From: an uncultured Paracoccaceae bacterium
GTDB lineage: Bacteria; Pseudomonadota; Alphaproteobacteria; Rhodobacterales; Rhodobacteraceae
Length of the DNA: 64,000 bases
Direction of reading: 5' to 3'
Assembly (NCBI GenBank): GCA_905182355.1
Contig: CAJJBH010000018.1
Coordinates: forward strand, 1 to 64,000
The translations under genes and the position numbers were made by a program. Below the pieces are notes generated by a model. It did not search any database, had not been told where the DNA came from, and saw nothing but the letters and a program-made list of their open reading frames with translations. Positions 1 through 10,369 of this stretch are shown here, piece after piece (position 1 is the stretch's first letter; each line of letters starts with the position of its first letter).

Positions 1-34
1 TAAGACGATACCTTGCGACCAGGAGACCACAGCT

Positions 35-217
35 ATGTCAAACATCCACGACCCAAAAGATCCGCGTCACACGCGGTTGTTCGAATTGCTGCGTCAAAAG
101 CATGCGGCCGATACATTTGCAGGCAATGTTCAAGGTTTCAAAGTCCGGCGCGTGAACAAGGAAGAGTTGGACGAAATCAAACGCGTCGCAGCCCGTTCAA
201 TAGCGCGCGTAAATTAA
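35..217 (+). CDS. small conserved-type hypothetical protein (60 aa)
   Basis: ORF with an AGGAG Shine-Dalgarno-like motif upstream (ccaggagaccacagctATG); charged, helical composition. Confidence 0.55.
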   Translation: MSNIHDPKDPRHTRLFELLRQKHAADTFAGNVQGFKVRRVNKEELDEIKRVAARSIARVN

Positions 218-996
218 TCCTGATCAAAGGGGTTATAGTGCTCGCCTTCGGGTTCACCTTTATACCCAAGGGCTACCACAAATTTCTCTGAACTATCTGA
301 GCGTGACGCTGGCGGTTTAAAGTTATGCACCTTTGTAAAGCGTTGCTTAAGTACCTTTTGCAAATCACCCTCTGCCCCACCAGCCAAAACCTTGGCGACA
401 AAGGTGCCGCCCTCTTCCAAAACATCAAACGAGAAATAAGCCGCTGCTTCGCACAGTGAAATGATCTTAAGGTGGTCGGTTTGTTTGTGTCCCGTGCTTG
501 ATGCCGCCATATCGGACATCACAACATCCGCTTTACCGCCAAGCCATTCTTTGACTTGGACATCCGCGCCCTCGTCCATGAAATCAAGAACATACAAATC
601 GCATCCTGCGATCGTGTCCATCACCTGCAAATCGATTCCAAGGATGGTGCCAACTGCTTTGCCAGCTTTTTCACCTAAAATGTTTGATCGTTTAACCGCA
701 ACCTGACACCAACCACCGGGTGCCGCCCCAAGATCGACAATCCGCGCACCGGGTACCAGAAAACGAAACTTGTCATCAAGTTCCATAATCTTGTACGCCG
801 CGCGGCCACGATAGCCTTCAGCTTTGGCGCGTTTGACGTAGGGATCGTTCAATTGGCGTTGCAACCAACGTGTCGAACTATTGGAACGACCACGGGCAGA
901 CTTAACCTTGACCTTCAGGTCACGTTGGCCACGCCCTGATGTATTTTTGCCCGACGGTGTTTTACCACCACCGCTGGCTCCTGGTGCTTTCGCCAT
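214..996 (-). CDS. rlmE: 23S rRNA (uridine-2'-O-)-methyltransferase RlmE/FtsJ family
   Basis: RSRAAYK-like ([15 protein letters not shown]), [14 protein letters not shown] and [15 protein letters not shown] motifs typical of FtsJ/RrmJ. Confidence 0.93.
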   Translation of the reverse strand: MAKAPGASGGGKTPSGKNTSGRGQRDLKVKVKSARGRSNSSTRWLQRQLNDPYVKRAKAEGYRGRAAYKIMELDDKFRFLVPGARIVDLGAAPGGWCQVAVKRSNILGEKAGKAVGTILGIDLQVMDTIAGCDLYVLDFMDEGADVQVKEWLGGKADVVMSDMAASSTGHKQTDHLKIISLCEAAAYFSFDVLEEGGTFVAKVLAGGAEGDLQKVLKQRFTKVHNFKPPASRSDSSEKFVVALGYKGEPEGEHYNPFDQD

Positions 997-998
997 AA

Positions 999-2135
999 CT
1001 ATAGTGCTCCGCGTTCTAACACGCCATCGGCGCTCATTTGTGCGTATAACAGGCCTTCGCGCAGACCGCGATCCGCAACTGACAACCTATCTGTTGGCCA
1101 ACAGCGCATTAACGCCTGTAAGATCGCAGCGCCAGACATAATTAAAGCCTGACGATCCTGACCAATGCGCGGATCGGCACGACGACCTGTCGGGCCCATT
1201 TCCAGATAGGACTGGATAACTTTATCAATTTGAACCGAAGACATCCTCAAACCGTCTACTTTGGTACGGTCATAGCGCTTCAACCCAAGATGGCTGGCCG
1301 CAACTGTCGTAACCGTGCCCGAGGTTCCTACAATCTGAAACCGTTCACGCGCTTTTTCATCATGATATGGCGCAAAACCGGATAGATTTTCTTCAAAAAA
1401 CCAGCTCATCAATGCAAACCGTGCGCCATCATCTTCAACATCGTTGAATTGGTCGCGCAAAGTGGCCACGCCTAAAGGTACGCTGATCCAGTCTACGACA
1501 CGGGCGGATGGGATGCTTTTGTTGCTGCGCGCGAACCCCGTTTCGAGTTGCATAATGGAATGTGGTCTATCCCTTTTGGGAACTTGGGACATGTCGATCC
1601 AGACCAACTCGGTTGATCCCCCACCAATGTCGACCACCAACAGGTTTTCCGTCTTTTTGTTGACCAACGGCGCACAGGAAATAGCGGCAAGGCGTGCTTC
1701 TTCTTCGGGCGCGATAATGTCCAACCGCAGACCTGTTTCACGCTGCACACGTTTGATGAACTCATCAGCGTTTGTTGCACGACGACAGGCTTCGGTTGCA
1801 ACCAAACGCATGTGTTTCACGCGATGTTTACGCAGCTTCTGCTGACAAATGCGCAATGCTTGAATGGTACGCATCATTGATCCGCGCGACAATCGCCCGG
1901 TTTTCTCAAGCCCCGCGCCCAATTGGACGGACTTCGAGAAGCTGTCGACCACATGAAAACCTGTGCCCTTTGGCTGGGCAATTAACATGCGGCAACTATT
2001 CGTGCCAAGATCAAGCGCTGCATACAGCGGTTTTGACCCAGACCTTACAGGTACAGGGCTCAGACTGGGGCCCAAGTTTGCAACTAGGGCTTTATTTTCG
2101 AGCGCGCCAATACCTTGGGGACGCTTTGGCGCCAT
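999..2135 (-). CDS. Ppx/GppA family exopolyphosphatase / guanosine pentaphosphatase
   Basis: [14 protein letters not shown] and [12 protein letters not shown] motifs of the Ppx/GppA ASKHA family. Confidence 0.92.
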   Translation of the reverse strand: MAPKRPQGIGALENKALVANLGPSLSPVPVRSGSKPLYAALDLGTNSCRMLIAQPKGTGFHVVDSFSKSVQLGAGLEKTGRLSRGSMMRTIQALRICQQKLRKHRVKHMRLVATEACRRATNADEFIKRVQRETGLRLDIIAPEEEARLAAISCAPLVNKKTENLLVVDIGGGSTELVWIDMSQVPKRDRPHSIMQLETGFARSNKSIPSARVVDWISVPLGVATLRDQFNDVEDDGARFALMSWFFEENLSGFAPYHDEKARERFQIVGTSGTVTTVAASHLGLKRYDRTKVDGLRMSSVQIDKVIQSYLEMGPTGRRADPRIGQDRQALIMSGAAILQALMRCWPTDRLSVADRGLREGLLYAQMSADGVLERGAL

Positions 2136-2411
2136 GGTTTGCGCCTTTCATATCGAGTTACACCGACGATAGGCTTTGCGTCGCGCTCACGCAAGTGGCC
2201 CATTTGCCCTTTGGGCCTGCTTTGTGTTTTTTATCATTCATAAAAACTATGAGAAATTCGGGTGGGCGTTTGGCTGGTCAAACATCCCAACACAGATTAG
2301 CCAGAAGTCGCGGAATGATCTGTTTCTGTCGAAAAACGGCGCCGGAATCATAATGCCCTGCCCTAGACAGGAATTCAGATGCGAAAAAATGCAACAGGGA
2401 GACCCATTTTC

Positions 2412-2708
2412 ATGCCAGATGTGACCATCGTGTATTGGCGCGACATTCCAGCCCAAGTGATTGTGGGCAAAGGCCGTCGTGGTTCCAAACGCCAGCTTCC
2501 CGAGCGCTTTGAACAGGCTATTGATCGCGCTGCCATGAAAGTGAACGCCAAAGACGCAGATGCTTATTTGGCGGAATGGCGCAAAGCGGCCCCCTACACA
2601 GTTGAAGGCGACCCCGCTGAGATCGTGGAGGCAGAGGCCCTGCGCCTTGAAACCGAATATGACCAAGAGCGCATCAAAGCGCTGATTGCTAATGATGGCC
2701 ACGCCTAA
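2412..2708 (+). CDS. 'virulence factor' family small protein (Roseobacter one-carbon cluster)
   Basis: MPDVTIVYWRDIPAQVIVGKGRRGSKRQLPERFEQAIDRAAM resembles the virulence-factor domain protein commonly found beside metF-like genes in Rhodobacterales; start chosen at internal ATG 2412. Confidence 0.7.
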   Translation: MPDVTIVYWRDIPAQVIVGKGRRGSKRQLPERFEQAIDRAAMKVNAKDADAYLAEWRKAAPYTVEGDPAEIVEAEALRLETEYDQERIKALIANDGHA

Positions 2709-2733
2709 ATTTAGGCACATGAAAGGGAAGCTG

Positions 2734-3663
2734 ATGGCTTTGCTTAACTTCAAACGATCCGCAGACCCCGTCGCTGGTGCTATCAGCCCCGAGGTCGAAA
2801 CCTTTCTTCAAGGTTATTCAATTGAGGTGATGCCGCGTACGGCGTCCAAGGTTGAAGATTTCCGCGCTATTCTGCCCAAAGGCACTCGCGTTTATATCGC
2901 CCACATCGAGGGCACTCCGATAGAAGAAATGGTATCCACGGCCGCGCGTATCAACGCCGAAGGCTTTGACGTGATGCCCCACTTTCCTGCCCGCATCATT
3001 CACGACCAAGCAATGCTTGCTGACTGGATTGCACGTTACCAAGGCGAGGCAAATGTAAATCAAGCGCTGTTGTTGGCCGGTGGTGTGACCAAACCACATG
3101 GTGATTACCATTCCTCCATGCAGTTGATGGAAAGCGGCGAATTCGACAAAGCTGGTTTCAAACGACTACACGTGGCTGGCCATCCAGAGGGCAACAAAGA
3201 CATCGACCCGAATGGCGGCATGTCCAATGTTGACGATGCACTGCGTTGGAAGCAGGATTTTTCAAACCGCACGGACGCAGAAATGGCACTGGCCACGCAA
3301 TTTGCGTTTGAATCCGGTCCAATCATTGAATGGGCCAAATCGCTGGAAGACGCAGGCATCGATATCCCAATTCACATCGGCATTGCTGGTCCCGCAAAAT
3401 TACAAACCATGATCAAATTCGCCATTGCATGTGGCGTTGGTCCCTCATTGCGCGTCCTACAACGCCGCGCCAAAGATGTGACGAAAATGCTGCTGCCGTT
3501 CGAACCTACGGACGTTATTAGCGACCTGGCCACACATGCTGCCGCGAACCCCGATACAAACATTGTCAAAGTGCACTTCTTTCCCCTTGGCGGGATCAAG
3601 ACCAATGCAAACTGGGCTATTTCCAACGGTGGCAGCGCGGCTGTTCCCGTCAACGCATCTTAA
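2734..3663 (+). CDS. methylenetetrahydrofolate reductase family protein
   Basis: VYIAHIEGTPIEEM, GVTKPHGDYHSSMQLMESG, VAGHPEGNKDI and IHIGIAGPAKLQTMIKFA motifs of MTHFR-like TIM barrels; start set at ATG 2734 (MALLNFKRS). Confidence 0.85.
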   Translation: MALLNFKRSADPVAGAISPEVETFLQGYSIEVMPRTASKVEDFRAILPKGTRVYIAHIEGTPIEEMVSTAARINAEGFDVMPHFPARIIHDQAMLADWIARYQGEANVNQALLLAGGVTKPHGDYHSSMQLMESGEFDKAGFKRLHVAGHPEGNKDIDPNGGMSNVDDALRWKQDFSNRTDAEMALATQFAFESGPIIEWAKSLEDAGIDIPIHIGIAGPAKLQTMIKFAIACGVGPSLRVLQRRAKDVTKMLLPFEPTDVISDLATHAAANPDTNIVKVHFFPLGGIKTNANWAISNGGSAAVPVNAS

Positions 3664-3689
3664 TCTTGTTCCTTAAGGACACCTTATAA

Positions 3690-4772
3690 ATGACCCGTAC
3701 GATTGTAGAATCCAAAACCAAAACAGCCATAATCGGCTTTGACCAACCCTTTTGCGTCATTGGCGAACGGATCAATCCAACGGGGCGAAAAATCCTGTCC
3801 GAAGAACTGGAACGCGGTGATTTTTCACGCGTTGAAGCGGATGCAGTTGCCCAAGTCATGGCGGGTGCCAATATCTTGGACGTGAATTCTGGCGCTGTCT
3901 TTTCAAATAAGATGGCTGAAGATCCACGTTACGCCGACAACAACTTTGTTGAGCCGATGTTGATGAAAGAGTTGATCGAACGTGTTCAGGCAATCGTGGA
4001 CGTGCCTTTGTGCATCGACAGTTCTGTTCCCGGCGCTTTGGAAAACGGTCTGGCCGCTGCTGAGGGCCGCCCGTTGTTGAATTCGGTTACAGGCGAAGAG
4101 GACCGCATGGAATTGGTTCTGCCGCTGGTCAAAAAGTACAATGTGCCAGTGGTTGCGATTTCCAATGATGACACAGGCATTTCGGAAGACCCCGATGTGC
4201 GTTTTGCAGTAGCAAAGCGGATTGTGGAAAGGGCTGCAGATTTCGGCATTCCTGCACACGATATTGTTGTTGATCCGCTTGTTATGCCGATTGGCGCTAT
4301 GGGAACAGCAGGCTTGCAGGTGTTCGCATTGGTCCGTCGTTTGCGTGAAGAATTAGGCGTGAACACCACCTGCGGCGCGTCTAACATCTCGTTTGGTCTG
4401 CCAAACCGCCACGGTATCAACAACGCGTTTTTGCCGATGGCGATGGCTGCTGGTATGACATCGGCGATTATGAACCCTGTTGCTCTGCCAATTGGACCGA
4501 TTAAAATCGCTGAGAAGCGGGCTGAAGTAGAAGCTGCTGGGATCGTCCTTCCCGAGGGGATGACCGACGAGGCATTTGTGCAGATGTTTGGCCTTGGTTC
4601 CACCCTCCCACGCGCTGGAAAAGAGATGGAGGCCATTCGTGCTGCCAACTTCCTGACCAACAATGACCCGCACGGCGGTGAGTGGATCCGCACCAATAAA
4701 GTCGCTCCAAAAGCTGGCGATGAAAATCGCGGGCGTGCAGGCCGTAGCGGCGGACGTCGTCGTCGCGACTAA
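3690..4772 (+). CDS. methyltetrahydrofolate:corrinoid methyltransferase (pterin-binding domain)
   Basis: VIGERINPTGRK, ANILDVNSGAV, PLCIDSSVPGALENGLAAAEGRPLLNSVTGEEDRM and CGASNISFGLPNR motifs of the MtgA/AcsE/MetH pterin-binding family. Confidence 0.9.
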   Translation: MTRTIVESKTKTAIIGFDQPFCVIGERINPTGRKILSEELERGDFSRVEADAVAQVMAGANILDVNSGAVFSNKMAEDPRYADNNFVEPMLMKELIERVQAIVDVPLCIDSSVPGALENGLAAAEGRPLLNSVTGEEDRMELVLPLVKKYNVPVVAISNDDTGISEDPDVRFAVAKRIVERAADFGIPAHDIVVDPLVMPIGAMGTAGLQVFALVRRLREELGVNTTCGASNISFGLPNRHGINNAFLPMAMAAGMTSAIMNPVALPIGPIKIAEKRAEVEAAGIVLPEGMTDEAFVQMFGLGSTLPRAGKEMEAIRAANFLTNNDPHGGEWIRTNKVAPKAGDENRGRAGRSGGRRRRD

Positions 4773-4795
4773 ATTTGATTTTAGTACAAGTCATA

Positions 4796-4827
4796 GGCCT
4801 CCAAGTTACATGCTTGGAGGCCTTTTT
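4796..4827 (+). terminator. Rho-independent terminator
   Basis: Perfect 10-bp stem GGCCTCCAAG/CTTGGAGGCC (4796-4805, 4813-4822) followed by TTTTT. Confidence 0.9.
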
Positions 4828-4854
4828 ATTTGACGCCGCTTGGAACTGACGATT

Positions 4855-5886
4855 TTAGGAAACTGCGCCGCGCTGTTCATTGCGCCCCATTGAAACCAAA
4901 AGATTTGACTCTGTTTGCAGTGTCTCAAAATCAGCTTTGTTCTGCATCCCCCTCCAGCCACACCCAATAAGCGATTGGGCGACGGCACCGCCCAACGTGG
5001 TTCCAGGCCCAGCTACGATAAAGACATCAGGGGCGAATTCTTTTGCCGCCGTTTCTATCGCTTTAGAGAAATTGTAGGTTTCAGTCACTTGCGCACCCAA
5101 GGTGTAGTTCCACATCTTGGCTAGGTCACAGCTATCATCCCACCAAATATTACCGAAACCATCGATCAAAGGTACATCAGGTGATTTCACTATGATATCA
5201 GACAATTGCGACCGACCTTGTGCCGCGACATCTGTCTGTAAATGACTGTGAAACGCCGCATGGTTCTGCAGGCGCATTGGAAAACGGCCCATATTTTTTG
5301 GAACAGAGGCTTCAAGGGCGCTTAACCCTGCCTCGTTGCCAGCAAGAACCATCAGGCCGCCCAAATCGATCGAGAGACACAGATCGTGTCCCGATTTTGC
5401 ATCAATGCTGCGCACCGTTTCCAACAGCTGTTGTTTGCGCCCTTTGTCTGTTACCCAGTTTTCATCGGTTACGGGATAAACCAATTGCCCGCCGATCAAA
5501 TGGCGCTGCATCAGGTCGCCCATCGTATTAACCAGCCGAAATCCATCCTGTGCTGAAACCGCGCCAGCCAATGCCAACGCGATGTACCAGCCCATCGAAT
5601 TGCCCGCCACCGCAACAACTTCGATGTCATCGTTCAAACTGCTACCATCGCAATATGCGCTTGCATAGATCAGGCCTGACGCATTGTCGCCGCGGGTGAA
5701 AATGTCGGGGGCAAAGCGTTTCGAGGCATCCAAATCAGTGAGTGTCACTTGTCCCAAAGCCACGCGCTGCGCATCGAAACCGTTTAAAACCATATCAAAT
5801 TGAGGCCTATGCTGTTTCAAATAGCCAAGTTCGGGCGCGTTGTAGGTTCCCCGACCAGGGCAAATCAGGACTGCGCGGCGGGTCAT
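4855..5886 (-). CDS. acyltransferase, FabD/malonyl-CoA transacylase-like
   Basis: AGNSMGWYIALALAGA (GxSxG nucleophile elbow), MQRHLIGGQLVYPV and FIVAGPGTTLGGAV; stop/start overlap with the upstream E1 gene. Confidence 0.75.
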   Translation of the reverse strand: MTRRAVLICPGRGTYNAPELGYLKQHRPQFDMVLNGFDAQRVALGQVTLTDLDASKRFAPDIFTRGDNASGLIYASAYCDGSSLNDDIEVVAVAGNSMGWYIALALAGAVSAQDGFRLVNTMGDLMQRHLIGGQLVYPVTDENWVTDKGRKQQLLETVRSIDAKSGHDLCLSIDLGGLMVLAGNEAGLSALEASVPKNMGRFPMRLQNHAAFHSHLQTDVAAQGRSQLSDIIVKSPDVPLIDGFGNIWWDDSCDLAKMWNYTLGAQVTETYNFSKAIETAAKEFAPDVFIVAGPGTTLGGAVAQSLIGCGWRGMQNKADFETLQTESNLLVSMGRNEQRGAVS

Positions 5887-8072
5887 TTTTCACCTCGTTT
5901 CATCAAGTCATTTGCAGCTTCAATAATGCTGTCTTTCGAAGGCATTGTGGCCGCATATGCGGGCCCAGTTGCGATAAAACTGTCTTGCGCAACCAGCCGC
6001 GCAAAATTCCCGATCTGTTCTTCGGCAAACATCGCCATCAAACCTTCTGCTTGCCCACCTGTGGCACGACATTCATCTACGATCAGGACATTTTCACAGC
6101 CCGAAATTGCGTCAAGCAACGATGATTTCGGTAATGGTGCCAGCCAACGAAGGTCAATCACACGGGTCTTAGTGCCAGTCGCCTCGAGTACTTTGGCCGC
6201 TTGGCGGGAAAGGTAATGGCCGTTCCCATAAGTCACGATAGCAAGGTCACGTCCGTTACCGTGAATGCCTACCTCATCCAGTCCAATCCGTTTTTCTGGC
6301 GTTGGATAAAGACCCATCCATGCACCATCCCCGTCTTCAAGATCACGGGTATGATACAGCGCAATGGGTTCAACGAAGACCACAACACGTTGTTCTTCAC
6401 GCGCCAACCTTACCGCTTCGCGCATCATCGCGGCGGCGTCTGCCCCACAAGATGGGCAGGCGATGATAAGGCCCGGAATATCGCGTAAAACAGCAAGCGA
6501 ATTGTCGTTGTGAAAATGCCCACCAAACCCCTTTTGATATCCCAAACCTGCAATTCTAAGAACCATAGGATTGGTGAATTGCCCATTTGAAAAGAATGGC
6601 AGCGTTGCCGCCTCCCCACGCAATTGATCTTCGGCATTGTGCAAATACGCCAGAAACTGAATTTCAGGGATTGGCACAAAGCCATTGTGCCCCAATCCGA
6701 TTGCCAAGCCTAAGATTGATTGTTCGTCCAACAGGCTGTCGATGACACGGGATTTCCCAAATCGTTTTTGCAGTTTCTGAGTGACCCCATAAACGCCACC
6801 CTTCAGCCCAACGTCTTCACCCATCAAAACAACTTCGGAATGTGCAAGCATCAGATCAGTAAGCGCCCAATTGATCAGCTTGCTCATCGTTTGGGGGGTA
6901 GATTGCGCCTTTATTTCACCATCAAATGCTAGGGCTCTGGCGTCCATGGTCACGCCATTTGTGGGCTTGCAAGCACGAGAGGGCGGTACAATACTTGCCA
7001 TAATCTGATCTGCGGTTTTAAGGCGTGGGCGCTTAACCGCTTCATATGAGACGGCGTCAACACGGGTTTGAGTTTGTTTGTAAATCTCAAGCGCACAGTC
7101 CAAGGGCAATGCACCTGCATCGCGCAAAAGACGAACGGAATGCAGAAGCGGATCATTAGCCTCGTCTTGCTCCACTTCGGATTTAGGCAAATATGTCGTG
7201 GCAACGTCGGGTCCAGCGTGCCCATATAGGCGCACCATACGCAGATGCAAAAACGCGGGTTTCTTGCGGGTCCGGACATAAGCGGCCGCCTGTTGTGTCA
7301 CGGCAAAGGTGTCATAAATATCCAAACCATCGGCTTCGAAATACTTCACACCAGGGCGATGTTTCATCGATGCCGCAATCCAGCCTTGCGGGGTCTTGGT
7401 GGATATTCCAATTCCGTTGTCTTCGCACACAAACAACAGCGGCAATGGCGCGGATTGAACCGATGACCAGCCCGCAGCATTAATCGCGCCCTGCGCTGTT
7501 GCGTGGTTCGCAGACGCATCGCCAAAGGAACAGATCGCAATTCCATCGTTTGGCAATTGGCGGTGTTCTGGGGCGTGACGCTGTGCCAATCCAAGTGAGT
7601 ATGCAGCACCAACCGCTTTGGGCAAATGACTTGCTATTGTTGAGGTTTGCGGTGGAATAAACAGCGCCTTTGATCCAAGCACCTTATGGCGCCCGCCACT
7701 GATTGGGTCATCAACCGCGCAGGCAAAGCTTAACAACATATCCCATGTCATTGTCTGCCCATCAACCTGATCCGCACGCGCCAATTGGAACGCCGCATCG
7801 CGGTAATGCAGGAACGCAATATCATCCGGGCGCAAGGCTCGTGCCACAGCCGCCATGCCTTCATGGCCAGACGACCCGATAGTGTAAAACCCCTGCCCTT
7901 CTTTTTGCATCCGTCGGCTTGTGCGATCTAACGCACGGCTGGTGACTTGGGCGCGAAACACCTCGACCGCCATATGCGGGTCAAGGCGGTCTGTGGGGGC
8001 CGCACCCTTTGGTAAATCATCCGCGGCCACACGACGAAGGAAATTGTCGTGAACGATTTCAGCACGATCCAT
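5883..8072 (-). CDS. fused E1 alpha-beta 2-oxoacid dehydrogenase component (thiamine diphosphate-dependent)
   Basis: TPP motif CSFGDASANHATAQGAINAAG...FVCEDNGIGIS in the N-terminal half; VLMGEDVGLKGGVYGVTQ...EQSILGLAIGLG...PEIQFLAYLHNAEDQLRGEAA (E1 beta/transketolase pyrimidine domain) in the C-terminal half. Confidence 0.9.
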   Translation of the reverse strand: MDRAEIVHDNFLRRVAADDLPKGAAPTDRLDPHMAVEVFRAQVTSRALDRTSRRMQKEGQGFYTIGSSGHEGMAAVARALRPDDIAFLHYRDAAFQLARADQVDGQTMTWDMLLSFACAVDDPISGGRHKVLGSKALFIPPQTSTIASHLPKAVGAAYSLGLAQRHAPEHRQLPNDGIAICSFGDASANHATAQGAINAAGWSSVQSAPLPLLFVCEDNGIGISTKTPQGWIAASMKHRPGVKYFEADGLDIYDTFAVTQQAAAYVRTRKKPAFLHLRMVRLYGHAGPDVATTYLPKSEVEQDEANDPLLHSVRLLRDAGALPLDCALEIYKQTQTRVDAVSYEAVKRPRLKTADQIMASIVPPSRACKPTNGVTMDARALAFDGEIKAQSTPQTMSKLINWALTDLMLAHSEVVLMGEDVGLKGGVYGVTQKLQKRFGKSRVIDSLLDEQSILGLAIGLGHNGFVPIPEIQFLAYLHNAEDQLRGEAATLPFFSNGQFTNPMVLRIAGLGYQKGFGGHFHNDNSLAVLRDIPGLIIACPSCGADAAAMMREAVRLAREEQRVVVFVEPIALYHTRDLEDGDGAWMGLYPTPEKRIGLDEVGIHGNGRDLAIVTYGNGHYLSRQAAKVLEATGTKTRVIDLRWLAPLPKSSLLDAISGCENVLIVDECRATGGQAEGLMAMFAEEQIGNFARLVAQDSFIATGPAYAATMPSKDSIIEAANDLMKRGEK

Positions 8073-8081
8073 TATGATCCC

Positions 8082-9005
8082 CTATTTGCCGTGTTGAAGA
8101 ATAAGATCTTTGTAAAGCCCGCGGATGCGGTGGAACACCGGCCCCGCCTTTGCCCCGCCAATGATACGACCATCGATTGTAAAGACAGGCGTTTGCGCCC
8201 CGAATGTCCCTGTCAAAAACACCTCGTCCGCGCTGTAAGTATCAACCAATGAATAGTTTCGTTCAAACACAGGAATGTCGTTGGCACGGCACAAATCGAT
8301 CACCTTTTGGCGGGTGATCCCGTTCATGCAGTAGTCCCCTGTTGAAGTCCAAACAGCACCCTTTTTTACGATAAAGAAGTTGCAGGCGTTGGTTGTGTTC
8401 ACAAATCCAAACGGGTCCAGCATCAGTGCCTCGTCCGCGCCCGCCCGCAACGCATGGTTCAGCGCGATGATGCAATTCAACTTTGAATGTGAATTCAGTT
8501 TGGAATCCTGGGTCAATGGTAAGCCGCGATGATGTGGTACGGTGTACAAGGAAATACCCCGGTCAATCACACTATCATCAGGTTTTGAGTGTTCAGCGAT
8601 AATCACGATTGTTGAACCAAAAATGCTAAGGTGCGGATGTTGGAATGGTTTCCGCTTTTTTCCCCGGGTCACCATCATTCGAATATGTGCGTCTGTGGTC
8701 ATTTCATTTGCGTCAAGCGTATCATGGATGGCTTGTACCAATTCGGCCCGCGTCTTTCCAATCTCAAGATCGATGTACAGGGCAGCCTCGAACAAACGAT
8801 CCAAGTGATCGTCCATAAACGCGATATGCCCGTCATAAATGCGCATGCCCTCCCAAATACCGTCACCCAACATGAACCCACTGTCATAAACCGAAACAAC
8901 GGCCTGTTCACGTGGGACAAGATTTCCGTCTACGTAAATTTTGATATTTTCGTTGCGCACATCTTCTGGCGCGTCGTGGGTAGAAACATGATCTAATGTT
9001 GTCAT
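8082..9005 (-). CDS. class IV aminotransferase (branched-chain / D-amino-acid type)
   Basis: GDGIWEGMRIYDG, KLNSHSKLNCIIALNHALRAGADEALMLDPFGFVNTTNACNFFIVKKG and GITRQKVIDLC motifs of the fold-type IV PLP family. Confidence 0.9.
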   Translation of the reverse strand: MTTLDHVSTHDAPEDVRNENIKIYVDGNLVPREQAVVSVYDSGFMLGDGIWEGMRIYDGHIAFMDDHLDRLFEAALYIDLEIGKTRAELVQAIHDTLDANEMTTDAHIRMMVTRGKKRKPFQHPHLSIFGSTIVIIAEHSKPDDSVIDRGISLYTVPHHRGLPLTQDSKLNSHSKLNCIIALNHALRAGADEALMLDPFGFVNTTNACNFFIVKKGAVWTSTGDYCMNGITRQKVIDLCRANDIPVFERNYSLVDTYSADEVFLTGTFGAQTPVFTIDGRIIGGAKAGPVFHRIRGLYKDLILQHGK

Positions 9006-9142
9006 TGGCTGGCCTTCGAGTGTTTGATATTGCTTAATAAGGCGGTGCCTAATTTAACAGTAGCAGATGCCTATGAGGCCGCAGGGTCAAGCCCCGAAAC
9101 CACACGGTGCCTCAATGTTCTTTGACAAGGGAAATTCACACG

Positions 9143-10099
9143 ATGTCAGAACCCAAACCAGACGTTATACATTTAAATTCTGGTGATTTTCGCGCCGAAA
9201 TAACACCGCATGGTGCGACACTAACCCGTTTTAGGATGGGTCAGCGCGATCTGATTCTTGGGCTGCGCAGAGGTGCAGACATTGTGCTGAACACCTTTTA
9301 CGCAGGAGCCATTGTGGGACCAATCGCCAATCGGATTTCAAAGGGTCATGTTGTTGTTGACGCCAAATCCTATCAAATGGAGTGTAATGAAATTGGTGAA
9401 GCGGCTTTGCACTCCGGAAGTGACGGGCTGCATAAATATATGTGGGATATCATCGAGCAAACGGCATCAAGTGTTTCCCTGACGTGTCGCCTGCCCGATG
9501 GATACAGTGGTTTGCCCGGCAATCGAGATATAATGGTCGTCTACGCACTGGAGCCAACCGGCTTGTCAGTAAACATCACTGCGAAAACCGATAAGAAAAC
9601 ACCAATAAATATCGCGCATCATCCGTATTGGGCGCTTGACCCTGAACAGTCAAAAACAACACTTACCGTGGATGCACAATCCTACCTGCCCAAACAACGC
9701 AATGGATTGCCTGACGGGAATATTGCACCTGTCGAAGCAACGAAGTTTGACCTTATAAAACCAAGGGCGATTGGCTCCAACGCAACGATTGATCATAATT
9801 GGTGCCTAAATACTGTCAAAAACAGCGAACCGCGCCATGTCGCCAGATTGCGTACCAAGGACGGGTTGCAATTGGATATTGCCACAACCGAAGTTGGATT
9901 GCAGGTTTACACGGGATCAGGACTGCCAATTCTACCAGTCTCCGAGTGTATTGGTGCCCAGATAAAGCCAAACGCTGGAATCGCATTGGAGCCGCAGGGT
10001 TGGCCTGATGCACCGAACCAAGCATCCTTTCCCAGCATTATGGTTGATAAGGGTGAAACCTACAGGCAGATTACACGTTATACGGTTTATCAAACATAG
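9143..10099 (+). CDS. aldose 1-epimerase family protein
   Basis: NIAHHPYWAL, IVGPIANRISKG and ALEPQGWPDAPNQASFPSIMVDKGETYRQITRY motifs of the GalM family. Confidence 0.88.
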   Translation: MSEPKPDVIHLNSGDFRAEITPHGATLTRFRMGQRDLILGLRRGADIVLNTFYAGAIVGPIANRISKGHVVVDAKSYQMECNEIGEAALHSGSDGLHKYMWDIIEQTASSVSLTCRLPDGYSGLPGNRDIMVVYALEPTGLSVNITAKTDKKTPINIAHHPYWALDPEQSKTTLTVDAQSYLPKQRNGLPDGNIAPVEATKFDLIKPRAIGSNATIDHNWCLNTVKNSEPRHVARLRTKDGLQLDIATTEVGLQVYTGSGLPILPVSECIGAQIKPNAGIALEPQGWPDAPNQASFPSIMVDKGETYRQITRYTVYQT

Positions 10100-10221
10100 C
10101 CCCGTAAAATTTGCCACAAAGTTGCCATAATTAGGCCTCTAACACGACATCATTATCTGCTGTTAATTTTAACACACTCCCACAGCGGCACATAAATAGT
10201 ATTTGGATAATGAGGCAGAGC

Positions 10222-10320
10222 ATGTCACAGACCAACTCAAATCAGGCGCCAACACCGCAATCCGTTTCAGCACAGAGTTCACAACCCACTCCGGTTATTA
10301 CAGACTACGCCAGCCTTTGA
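10222..10320 (+). CDS. possible 32-aa Gln/Ser/Thr/Pro-rich small protein
   Basis: Manual reading: MSQTNSNQAPTPQSVSAQSSQPTPVITDYASL*, preceded by gaggcagagc (SD-like). Confidence 0.35.
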   Translation: MSQTNSNQAPTPQSVSAQSSQPTPVITDYASL

Positions 10321-10369
10321 TTGGCAAAAGGGAAGTGACAGATGCCCTGTAATTGGATAAATATCGGGC

